This document shows, piece by piece, positions 1 through 5,385 of a stretch of DNA of 6,737 nucleotides (within the stretch, counting starts at the first letter, position 1; the number at the start of each line of letters is the position of its first letter). The stretch comes from Acidimicrobiaceae bacterium (GTDB lineage: Bacteria > Actinomycetota > Acidimicrobiia > Acidimicrobiales > UBA10347), in assembly GCA_003485885.1 (NCBI GenBank), contig DNHM01000464.1:14160-20896 (forward strand), read 5' to 3'. The notes below the pieces were generated by a model. The model searched no databases. It had not been told where the DNA came from and worked only from the letters and a program-made list of their open reading frames with translations. Position numbers and translations under genes: made by a program.

Positions 1-452
1 AGATCTTCGAAGATCGGCGTGAGATGTTCGATCGCGACATCGGAGCCCCCGATCATCAGGCTGAACCCACGCGCAAGACCATGTACGCCCCCGCTCGTGC
101 CAATATCGACGAAATGCACACCGGTTGGAGCCAGTTCCTCGGCCAAGTCGACATCGTCGCGCCAATTGCTGTTGCCACCGTCGATCACGATGTCACCGGG
201 TTCGAGCAGTGCGGCGACTTCGCGCACAACAGAACCAGCGAATGCCGCTGGCACCATGACCCACACGGCCCGTGGCGCCGCCATCTGGCCGACAAGTTCT
301 TCGATCGAGGCAGCACCGGACGCTCCTGCCTCGACGATGTCGATGACGGCCTCGGCATTGCGGTCATACCCAAAACACTGATGACCTGCCAACTGCAGCC
401 TGCGAACCAGGCCATTACCCATACGTCCTAATCCGACCATCCCTAGTTGCAT
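1..452 (-). CDS. gnd: 6-phosphogluconate dehydrogenase (decarboxylating), N-terminal part, cut by left window edge
   Basis: This is the first 150 codons of a minus-strand gene that continues beyond base 1. The enzyme oxidatively decarboxylates 6-phosphogluconate to ribulose 5-phosphate in the cytosolic pentose phosphate pathway. Translation from ATG at 452 gives a Rossmann start with the nucleotide loop GLGRMG (residues 7-12). It is followed by the family signatures DGGNS (91-95), which contacts substrate, and GTSGGV (118-123). The residue after the second beta strand is acidic (GYD, D30). This suggests NAD+ rather than NADP+ preference and membership of the short GndA/YqeC-type enzymes. That is an inference; the length cannot be checked. 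The catalytic Lys/Asn region lies outside the window. The usual GTSGGVWG reads GTSGGVHG here. No good Shine-Dalgarno is visible, but a TAGGTT hexamer ends seven bases before the ATG. The gene is divergent from the MFS transporter. The family is secure; the cofactor is not. Confidence 0.9.
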   Translation of the reverse strand, partial: MQLGMVGLGRMGNGLVRRLQLAGHQCFGYDRNAEAVIDIVEAGASGAASIEELVGQMAAPRAVWVMVPAAFAGSVVREVAALLEPGDIVIDGGNSNWRDDVDLAEELAPTGVHFVDIGTSGGVHGLARGFSLMIGGSDVAIEHLTPIFED

Positions 453-459
453 GCCTGGC

Positions 460-465
460 AACCTA
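460..465 (-). promoter_or_regulatory. Putative -10 element of a leaderless gnd transcript
   Basis: On the minus strand TAGGTT fits the TANNNT form of the actinobacterial -10 box and ends seven bases before the gnd ATG. Transcription would therefore begin at or next to the A of the start codon, matching the absence of a clear ribosome binding site. No convincing -35 hexamer is seen 16-19 bases upstream. The hexamer is short and could occur by chance. Confidence 0.35.
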
Positions 466-589
466 ACCGCGATCCAGAACTGAGGCTCGACTCAACCAGT
501 TGGGCCCGTTGCCCCTGTTGGTGAGCCGACGCAATGAACCGGTCCGGGCCGAGAACGTTGAAACGGCACAGGATTTCTTGCTGCGGCAC

Positions 590-595
590 TATCGT
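590..595 (+). promoter_or_regulatory. Putative -10 element of a leaderless MFS transporter transcript
   Basis: TATCGT fits TANNNT and ends seven bases before GTG at 603, the start preferred on protein grounds for the transporter. The geometry is the same as on the opposite strand for gnd. There is no clear -35 box at the expected distance; a TTGAAA at 558-563 is too far upstream (26-base spacer) to pair with it. If the gene instead starts at ATG 534, this hexamer is inside the coding region and has no such role. Confidence 0.35.
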
Positions 596-602
596 CCCGG
601 GC

Positions 603-1766
603 GTGTCATTTGGAGCTCGCGACCGACGAGCAACTGCATCGGTCGCAGTGCAGTTCTTCGTGAATGGCGCAATCTTTGCTTCGTTCATTCCGAGGCTTCC
701 CGAGATCCGCGACCGCATCGGCGTATCGACCGGTGTGCTTGGTGCGCTGATGACCACCGCCCTGGTCATCGGCCTCGCAGGCAGTCTGGCTTCGGCCCGG
801 ATCCTGGATCGATTTGGGACCCGGGTATCGCTGATCGGCGGAGCGTGCCTGCTCGTACTCACCCTGCCACTTATTGGGTTTGCTACAACACCGGCCGTGT
901 TCGTGATCGCACTCGGCTTCATGGCAGCACTCGATGTCATTGTTGACGTCTCCATGAATCTGCAGGGTTCATGGTTAAGTGGCCGCCGCCACGCGCCGAT
1001 CATGAACCGACTGCACGGCCTTTGGAGCCTGGGCACGGTGGTTGGAGGCTTGGCCGCGGCCCGGTTGACGGCCAGCGACGTATCGCTACAAGTGCATCTT
1101 GTTGGCGTATCCATGGTGCTGTCACTTGCTCTCATCTTCATTAGTCGAGGTTTGTTGCGCACCGACGAACATGCCGAGGGAAAACCAATCGGATCCAGTG
1201 GCATCGCCGGGACCAGTCGCCTTCCGCTGCTACTCCTTGCCTTAGCAGGAGCCCTCGCGATATCGGTGGAGCTGGTTTCGAACGATTGGGCGGCCTTCCG
1301 ACTGCGAGATGATTTCGAAACATCTGCAGGTTTTGCCGGTCTCGGATTCGTGGCCTTCACGCTGGGTATGACCGCGGGCCGGTTCAACGGTGATGCACTT
1401 CAGGTTCGACTCGGCCATGACCGACTCGCTCGCATCTCCGTGCTCGCAGCGACCGCAGGGCTCACTGGAGCGGCGCTGCTTCCCGACAAGTACGCCGTAC
1501 TTGCTAGTTATGTCATGGCTGGCGCTGGCGTGTCCACCTTCTTCCCCAAGCTCTACGACGACGCCGCGCAGCTACCCGGCAAACGAGGCGCTGGACTCGC
1601 TGCGCTGACCGCAGGGTCACGAGTCACGGGGCTTCTTGTGCCAGCAGTCGTCGGCGGTTTGACTGCGACATCGTTGTCGGTAGGAACAGCCACCGGAATC
1701 GTGGTGATCCCAAGTGCGCTGGCGTTTGCCGCGCTGACGTTCTACGTGCCCGGACAGCAGCGTTGA
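603..1766 (+). CDS. Major facilitator superfamily transporter, YbjJ-like
   Basis: A 387-residue multi-pass inner membrane protein with the hydrophobic pattern of a 12-helix MFS permease. The loop after the second helix carries a motif-A-like DRFGTR (residues 69-74), and the second half has a matching GRFNGD (260-264 region). Other family-like traits are MNLQGSW (118-124) and the ELVSNDWAAFRLRD stretch (223-236), which resembles the E(G)xxxDWSxxYLR stretch of YbjJ-type permeases. Substrate is unknown; YbjJ relatives are usually annotated as putative sugar or drug transporters without proof. The frame is open up to ATG 534. I chose GTG 603 because the 23 extra residues are hydrophilic and unlike a permease N-terminus, whereas MSFGARDRR leads straight into helix 1. 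ATG 534 does have a GGTGAG-like sequence at 520-525, so it stays an alternative. The gene is divergent from gnd and probably monocistronic. Confidence 0.85.
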   Translation: MSFGARDRRATASVAVQFFVNGAIFASFIPRLPEIRDRIGVSTGVLGALMTTALVIGLAGSLASARILDRFGTRVSLIGGACLLVLTLPLIGFATTPAVFVIALGFMAALDVIVDVSMNLQGSWLSGRRHAPIMNRLHGLWSLGTVVGGLAAARLTASDVSLQVHLVGVSMVLSLALIFISRGLLRTDEHAEGKPIGSSGIAGTSRLPLLLLALAGALAISVELVSNDWAAFRLRDDFETSAGFAGLGFVAFTLGMTAGRFNGDALQVRLGHDRLARISVLAATAGLTGAALLPDKYAVLASYVMAGAGVSTFFPKLYDDAAQLPGKRGAGLAALTAGSRVTGLLVPAVVGGLTATSLSVGTATGIVVIPSALAFAALTFYVPGQQR

Positions 1767-2097
1767 TCACAGAAACAGTGGCTGCCATTTCGTCTGTCGA
1801 GAGATCGTCTTCGTACCAACGGCGGTCGTCCATCCGGCGCATCACACCACTCGCTGGCACCTGTGGGTGGACCAAGATGGAGTAGTTCACCGGGGACTTC
1901 ATCGTCTCGACACTGATGCCTGGCTGTGCCAGTGCCACATCACCCCGATCAAACGACCTACCGCACGTCCCGCCTAACGAATCGGTGCCAGGCACGCGTT
2001 CGTTATCCGAAGATGACCCTGGACGGAAAAGGCGACGTGTCCGGCTTCACGTTCGCGCAACGTGGGAAGGACGGTGCCATCGGGGCAAACTAGACGG
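1767..2097. other. 331-base gap without a confident gene; contains a weak minus-strand open frame
   Basis: I see no recognisable gene between the transporter and ctaA. A minus-strand frame is open from GTG 1995 to 1624 (123 codons), with an internal ATG at 1902. The part outside the transporter reads like protein (for example MRRMDDRRWYEDDLSTDEMA) and has a reasonably G/C-rich third position. However, its last third lies antisense to the transporter, its beginning lies inside a palindrome, and it matches no family I know. The symmetric plus-strand frame is also open to a TAA near 1977 and is rich in His, Trp and Cys, as antisense shadows often are. A decayed gene remnant is possible. The promoter of ctaA should lie in this gap, but I cannot point to it. 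Confidence 0.4.
1975..2005. repeat. 31-base interrupted palindrome (REP-like element or operator)
   Basis: The outer arms TAACGAA (1975-1981) and TTCGTTA (1999-2005) are perfect inverted repeats. The inner arms GTGCC (1985-1989) and GGCAC (1991-1995) are also perfect around a single centre base, A1990. Between them is a three-base mismatched bulge (TCG against GCG). Twelve of 15 arm positions pair. The GTGCCAGGCAC core resembles REP-type palindromes scattered in many bacterial genomes and associated with RAYT transposases. Its place about 90 bases upstream of the ctaA start would also suit an operator. It has no T-tract, so it does not look like an intrinsic terminator. Confidence 0.55.
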
Positions 2098-3012
2098 GTG
2101 ACTCCGGCTCGTTATCGACAGGTCACGGGAATAGCGCTTATGGCGTTAGCCGTGATCGTGGTTACCGGAACTGCCGTGCGTTTGACCGCATCAGGTCTCG
2201 GCTGCAGCGATTGGCCGACCTGCGAAGAAGGTCAGCTGATCGCCGACTTCTCGTTGCACCCCATGATCGAGTTTGTCAACCGGGTGTTCACGGGCTTTGT
2301 GGCGGTGGCCGTCATCGTGGCCGTCCTGGCATCACTGTTTCGCAAACCTCGCCGACGCGACCTGACCTTGCTGTCATGGGGGCTGGTCGCTGGAGTCATA
2401 GGCCAGATTGCGCTCGGGGCGGTCACGGTCCTGACGCATCTGAATCCATGGGTAGTCATGAGCCATTTCTTGCTGTCGATGGTCTTGGTGGCAAACGCGA
2501 CCGTCCTGCACGCCCGAGCCGGCTATGACCCGGTGCCGCCAGAGCGCGCGGGCCGTTGGTACCGATGGCCGATCACTTTGCTCACGACCGCGGCAATTAC
2601 CGCAGGAACTCTCGTTACCGGATCGGGCCCCCACGCTGGTAGCGAGGACGGTGACCCCATCGAGCGCATGCCCTTCGATGTGCCGAATGTTGCCCGCATT
2701 CATGGCGGCATCGTGATCGCCCTCGTAGCGGTTGTGATCGCCGCTATGTGGCACCTCAACAAGACCAACGCCCCACAAGCGGAACAGTGGCGAGGGCGAC
2801 TTGTGCTGTTGTCGCTGATCCTGCAAGCCGGCATCGGTTATACCCAATACTTCACCGGTGTTCCCGTGCTTCTTGTTGGTTTCCACATCGTTGGAGCCAC
2901 CCTCACCTGGATCGCTGTGTTGTGGTTTCACCTGGATATGTCGCCCGAACCTGATGAACTTGGCGACAAACGTGGCATCCATGCCGGTGAACCTTCCATA
3001 CTGGTGTCATGA
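2098..3012 (+). CDS. ctaA: Heme A synthase (COX15/CtaA family)
   Basis: A 304-residue polytopic membrane protein that oxidises the C8 methyl of heme O to the formyl group of heme A, the cofactor of aa3-type cytochrome c oxidase. After helix 1 comes [10 protein letters not shown] with the paired cysteines C36 and C42 of the extracytoplasmic loop. Next are H54 and E58 in HPMIEFVNR. Conserved histidines for the two heme sites fit H114 or H123 ([14 protein letters not shown]), H202 (RIHGG) and H263 (GFHIVGA). TGSGPHAGS (174-182) is also typical. The common ExxHR reads EFVNR, as in actinobacterial members. Starts are all GTG: 2062, 2074 and 2098. I chose 2098 ([10 protein letters not shown]) since it best matches family N-termini; 2074 has GGAAGG, but only three bases away. 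No ctaB or oxidase gene is in view. The stop overlaps the clpS start (ATGA), implying translational coupling. Confidence 0.92.
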   Translation: MTPARYRQVTGIALMALAVIVVTGTAVRLTASGLGCSDWPTCEEGQLIADFSLHPMIEFVNRVFTGFVAVAVIVAVLASLFRKPRRRDLTLLSWGLVAGVIGQIALGAVTVLTHLNPWVVMSHFLLSMVLVANATVLHARAGYDPVPPERAGRWYRWPITLLTTAAITAGTLVTGSGPHAGSEDGDPIERMPFDVPNVARIHGGIVIALVAVVIAAMWHLNKTNAPQAEQWRGRLVLLSLILQAGIGYTQYFTGVPVLLVGFHIVGATLTWIAVLWFHLDMSPEPDELGDKRGIHAGEPSILVS

Positions 3013-3302
3013 CAGCCCCGGTCACCATGCCGACCGAAACGGTTGATGCCGATACCAGCATCGACCCGGACCGGCCTTGGATCGTGCTCGTATGGAACGA
3101 TCCGATCAATCTCATGAGCTACGTCACTCACGTTTTGCAGAAACTCTTCGGGTATGACCAAGAGAAGGCGACCAAGCTCATGATGGACGTTCATGAAAAG
3201 GGTCGTGCTGTTGTGTCTAACGGCCCTCGCGAGAAGTGCGAACTCGACGTGTTCCGGCTCCATGAGCATGGCCTGTGGGCCACGCTCAGCCAAGACGACT
3301 AA
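3009..3302 (+). CDS. clpS: ClpS, N-degron adaptor for the Clp protease
   Basis: A 97-residue cytosolic adaptor that binds proteins with destabilising N-terminal residues and hands them to the ClpA- or ClpC-type unfoldase of Clp protease. After a flexible acidic N-terminus of about 22 residues comes the folded core. The binding-pocket segment is [11 protein letters not shown] (29-39), with N30, D31 and the gatekeeper-position M36. H62 in [12 protein letters not shown] (58-69) matches the pocket histidine of the E. coli protein. The end, [14 protein letters not shown] (80-93), is the usual C-terminal signature. WNDP in place of the proteobacterial NDDYT is typical of actinobacterial and cyanobacterial ClpS. 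The ATG shares ATGA with the ctaA stop, so ribosomes finishing ctaA may reinitiate here. No clp ATPase is nearby; actinobacteria normally use ClpC1 encoded elsewhere. Length and motifs are complete. Confidence 0.95.
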   Translation: MTAPVTMPTETVDADTSIDPDRPWIVLVWNDPINLMSYVTHVLQKLFGYDQEKATKLMMDVHEKGRAVVSNGPREKCELDVFRLHEHGLWATLSQDD

Positions 3303-3328
3303 CAGCAACATGACTGCGATCGATACCA

Positions 3329-3793
3329 GTGGCCCTTTCCTTCCGTCGTAATGGCGACGGCTCGTTCGGCGTCACGCTGCCGATACACGACCGTTCGCTG
3401 CTCGAAGCACTCGTGCCACAAATGCGCGAACTCGTCGAGCATCATGATCCCGATACGTGGCGGATGTTTCCGAACCCGTATCCGAAACACGAAAAGGCAG
3501 CCGACGAATACTCAGAGTTGATCGGCGATGACCTGAAGAACGGCCACCTCGCTGCGCTCGACACGGTCATGAAGACCCTCGACGCGAAACGCCTCGATGA
3601 AGATCAAATGATCTCGTGGATGCAGGCGGTCAACCATTTGCGACTCTTCATGGGTACCCGGCTTGGGGTCACTGAGGAGAGCGACTTCGACGACTTCTCG
3701 ACCGACGAGGGTCTCGCCTTGTTCGAGATGTACTGCTATCTCGGTCATGTCCTCGAGCTCATCGTGCAGGCGGTTTCCGGCAATGACTTCTGA
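3329..3793 (+). CDS. DUF2017 family protein (clpS-linked, function unknown)
   Basis: A 154-residue soluble, mostly helical protein. It shows the DUF2017 pattern: SFRRNGDGSF at the start, WRMFPNPYPKHEKAADEY (44-61), then GDDL (66-69). The second half has WMQAVNHLRLFMGTRLG (97-113), close to the W-x-ALNDLRL-x-GTRL signature of the family, then an acidic stretch (116-127) and a C-terminal helix. Mycobacterial relatives (next to clpS in M. tuberculosis) have been labelled transcriptional regulators, without a DNA-binding motif I can see here. The start is GTG 3329, the only usable start downstream of an in-frame TGA at 3311; it has no clear ribosome binding site. A short ATG frame at 3310 reads MTAIDTSGPF and stops at 3351, so a sequence slip near 3335 is conceivable. 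It lies 26 bases after clpS and overlaps hisN by 11 bases. Family call good, role open. Confidence 0.85.
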   Translation: MALSFRRNGDGSFGVTLPIHDRSLLEALVPQMRELVEHHDPDTWRMFPNPYPKHEKAADEYSELIGDDLKNGHLAALDTVMKTLDAKRLDEDQMISWMQAVNHLRLFMGTRLGVTEESDFDDFSTDEGLALFEMYCYLGHVLELIVQAVSGNDF

Positions 3794-4565
3794 TCGCACG
3801 ACCGCAGCGAGCCTCCTTCCGTTTGCACTCGAAGTTGTCGAAGCTGCTGGCAAACTCACGCAGAGTTTCTTCCGCTCGCCCGATCTTGAGATTGTGGCCA
3901 AAGAAGATGGCACGCCGGTCACCCAGGCTGACCAAGGTGCCGAACGTCTGATCCGCGATGCCATTGCCGCCGAGTTCCCAAACGACGCCATCATGGGCGA
4001 AGAATACGGCGCGACAGATGCGGCCTCGGGTCGCCAATGGGTGATTGACCCGATCGATGGCACCAAGTCGTTCGCCGCTGGTGTGCCGCTGTACGCAAAC
4101 CTGCTGGCAGTCATCGACGATGGCGAACCGGTACTCGGTGTGCTCAATCTGCCTGCCGTTGGCGAGATGTTGTCAGCAGTTGTTGGCCACGGCGCTACCT
4201 GCAACGGCGAGTCGATCCGTGTCAGTCAAAAGTCAACGCTCCACGGCGCGTACGTCATGACCAGCAGTGTCAGGTACTGGCCCGAAGACTTTCTGCAGCG
4301 GGTGCTCGACGAAGACATGATCCTGCGAACCTGGGGTGATGCCTATGGCTACGCCATGGTCGCCTCTGGCCGAGCCGAAGCCATGCTCGACCCACGAGCC
4401 AACCTATGGGACGTTGCACCGATCGGCGTGATCTTGTCCGAGGCTGGCGGCGCGTTCACAGACCTCGAAGGCAACGCCCAGGTCACGGCTGGCAATGGCA
4501 TCGGCACCAACGGCGTGCTGCACGACACGTTCTGCGCCACCTTCCCCGCTGCCGACTGGCGATAG
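3783..4565 (+). CDS. hisN: Histidinol-phosphatase, inositol monophosphatase family
   Basis: A 260-residue Mg2+-dependent phosphatase, the normal family length. It carries the metal-site residues MGEEYG (71-76, E73/E74) and the signature WVIDPIDGTKSF (86-97, with D89, D92, G93, T94). The C-terminal WDVAPIGVILSEAGG (209-223) supplies the third metal ligand, D210. Actinobacterial HisN hydrolyses L-histidinol phosphate to L-histidinol, the penultimate steps of histidine synthesis. SFAAGVPLYANLLAV after DPIDGT resembles HisN more than inositol or CysQ-type phosphatases, but these substrates are hard to separate by sequence alone. The first ATG (3783) gives MTSDRTTAASLLPFALEVV, a typical N-terminus; an upstream frame extension to 3663 is merely open frame inside DUF2017. 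It overlaps the DUF2017 gene by 11 bases and ends the cluster, with a REP-like repeat right behind it. No other his genes are in view. Confidence 0.88.
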   Translation: MTSDRTTAASLLPFALEVVEAAGKLTQSFFRSPDLEIVAKEDGTPVTQADQGAERLIRDAIAAEFPNDAIMGEEYGATDAASGRQWVIDPIDGTKSFAAGVPLYANLLAVIDDGEPVLGVLNLPAVGEMLSAVVGHGATCNGESIRVSQKSTLHGAYVMTSSVRYWPEDFLQRVLDEDMILRTWGDAYGYAMVASGRAEAMLDPRANLWDVAPIGVILSEAGGAFTDLEGNAQVTAGNGIGTNGVLHDTFCATFPAADWR

Positions 4566-4570
4566 CACCA

Positions 4571-4620
4571 CGTCACGCGGGGTCAGACCCTCCGTCACGC
4601 GGGGTCTGACCCCGTGTGAC
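4571..4620. repeat. Two tandem REP-like palindromic units
   Basis: Two near-identical 20-base units (4571-4590 and 4593-4612) start with CGTCACGCGGGGTC and differ only at the palindrome centre, A in the first and T in the second. The period is 22 bases. The second unit extends to a 27-base palindrome (4594-4620): 13-base arms around T4607 with one mismatch. The first unit also folds, with three mismatches. The GGGGTC-N-GACCCC core is a well-known type of REP palindrome found between genes in many bacteria, usually mobilised by a RAYT transposase elsewhere in the genome. The repeat begins six bases after the hisN stop. The hairpin could act as an mRNA 3' stabiliser, but there is no T-tract for a classical terminator. 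Confidence 0.8.
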
Positions 4621-4645
4621 GGCGTCGGTGCGCGACCATAGAGCC

Positions 4646-5290
4646 ATGATCGAAGGTATGGATGAGTTTGTGAACGGCCCCTCCTTCATGACGAGTTGGG
4701 CCGAGCTCGCAGCAGAACTCGCACTCGATGCTGAACCGGCCAACGACATCGGGTTCGATCTTGCGGCGTGCCACACCGAACCCCATCGGCACTACCACAC
4801 GATGGAACACATCACCGCGGTGCTCGGACACCTGCAGGATCTGCACGCGGCGACCCCCATCGCCAAGCTCGCAGCCTTCTTCCACGATGCGGTCTATGAA
4901 CCCACGCGTAGCGACAACGAAGCCCAAAGTGCAGAACTCGCCCGAGAAGTGTTGCGGGCGGTGGACCGGCCCGAGGCCGACGATGTGGCTGCCATCGTGC
5001 TGGCAACAGCGAAGCACGAACTGCCACTCAACGGCCCTCGCGAGACCGCAGCCTTCCTTGACGCGGACCTAGCAATCCTGGCCGCCCGCCCGGACGTGTA
5101 CGACGCGTACACCGTGAACGTACGAGCCGAGTACAGCCACGTAGCAGAAGACGACTTTCGCAATGGACGCAGGGCCATCCTCGAAGGTTTCCTGCAACGA
5201 GATCAGCTGTTCTTCACCACCATTGGACAGGCCCGGTTCGAGGTCGCTGCTCGAGCCAACCTTCGTCGCGAGATCACGTCGTTGAGTTAA
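4646..5290 (+). CDS. HD-superfamily metal-dependent phosphohydrolase (COG4339-like)
   Basis: A 214-residue soluble protein of the small stand-alone HD family, predicted metal-dependent phosphohydrolases with unknown substrate. The metal-binding series is visible in order. HRHYHTMEHI (47-56) gives the first His. AAFFHDAVYEP (76-86) holds the HD pair H80-D81. ATAKHE (120-125) gives H124. FLDADLAILA (137-146) gives D139 and D141. The tail FRNGRRAILEGFLQRDQLFFT (161-181) is characteristic of this group. The frame extends up to GTG 4616, but that codon lies in the REP palindrome. Plausible starts are ATG 4646, 4658 and 4688; family members often begin near W18 (MTSWAELAAEL), which favours 4688. 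None has a good ribosome binding site, so the start is uncertain. It is probably transcribed separately from hisN because of the repeat between them. Substrate and physiological role cannot be read from the sequence. Confidence 0.85.
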   Translation: MIEGMDEFVNGPSFMTSWAELAAELALDAEPANDIGFDLAACHTEPHRHYHTMEHITAVLGHLQDLHAATPIAKLAAFFHDAVYEPTRSDNEAQSAELAREVLRAVDRPEADDVAAIVLATAKHELPLNGPRETAAFLDADLAILAARPDVYDAYTVNVRAEYSHVAEDDFRNGRRAILEGFLQRDQLFFTTIGQARFEVAARANLRREITSLS

Positions 5291-5342
5291 CGCTTCGACT
5301 CGATCGGCCATGTCACATTCGGGGCAACCACCACGGCCTGGC

Positions 5343-5348
5343 TACGCT
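5343..5348 (+). promoter_or_regulatory. Possible -10 element for the carotenoid oxygenase gene
   Basis: TACGCT within GGCTACGCTCGG fits the TANNNT actinobacterial -10 box and lies 37 bases before the oxygenase ATG, in the only intergenic space (5291-5385) available for a promoter. The hexamer 18 bases upstream (TTCGGG) matches a -35 box poorly. Low confidence. Confidence 0.25.
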
Positions 5349-5385
5349 CGGACAACCATCACCATCGAGCAACTCTGGACACACC

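Noticed and set aside
24..431. 135-codon plus-strand open frame at the left edge
   Set aside because: The opposite strand encodes an unmistakable 6-phosphogluconate dehydrogenase across the same bases; the plus frame has no recognisable motif.
534..602. ATG 534 as start of the transporter
   Set aside because: The added 23 residues are hydrophilic with a Cys pair and unlike MFS N-termini; GTG 603 leads directly into helix 1. Not fully excluded because of a GGTGAG sequence upstream.
443..1387. 314-codon minus-strand open frame
   Set aside because: It is antisense to the MFS transporter, very rich in Arg, Pro, Ser and Ala with no family motif, and is the codon-symmetry shadow of a clear permease.
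1867..1977. Short plus-strand frame from GTG 1867, rich in His, Trp and Cys, ending near 1977
   Set aside because: It is the codon-symmetric mirror of the minus-strand frame, is only 36 codons long and matches nothing I recognise; a RAYT transposase remnant was considered, but the expected motifs are absent.
2374..2982. 202-codon minus-strand open frame
   Set aside because: Fully antisense to ctaA, with shadow-like composition rich in His, Arg, Asp and Gln.
4571..4620. CRISPR array
   Set aside because: Only two units with a two-base gap, palindromic and without spacers; fits a REP-like element.
4594..4620. Intrinsic terminator of the hisN cluster
   Set aside because: The hairpin is strong, but no run of T follows it; the next bases are GC-rich. 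It may still affect mRNA ends.
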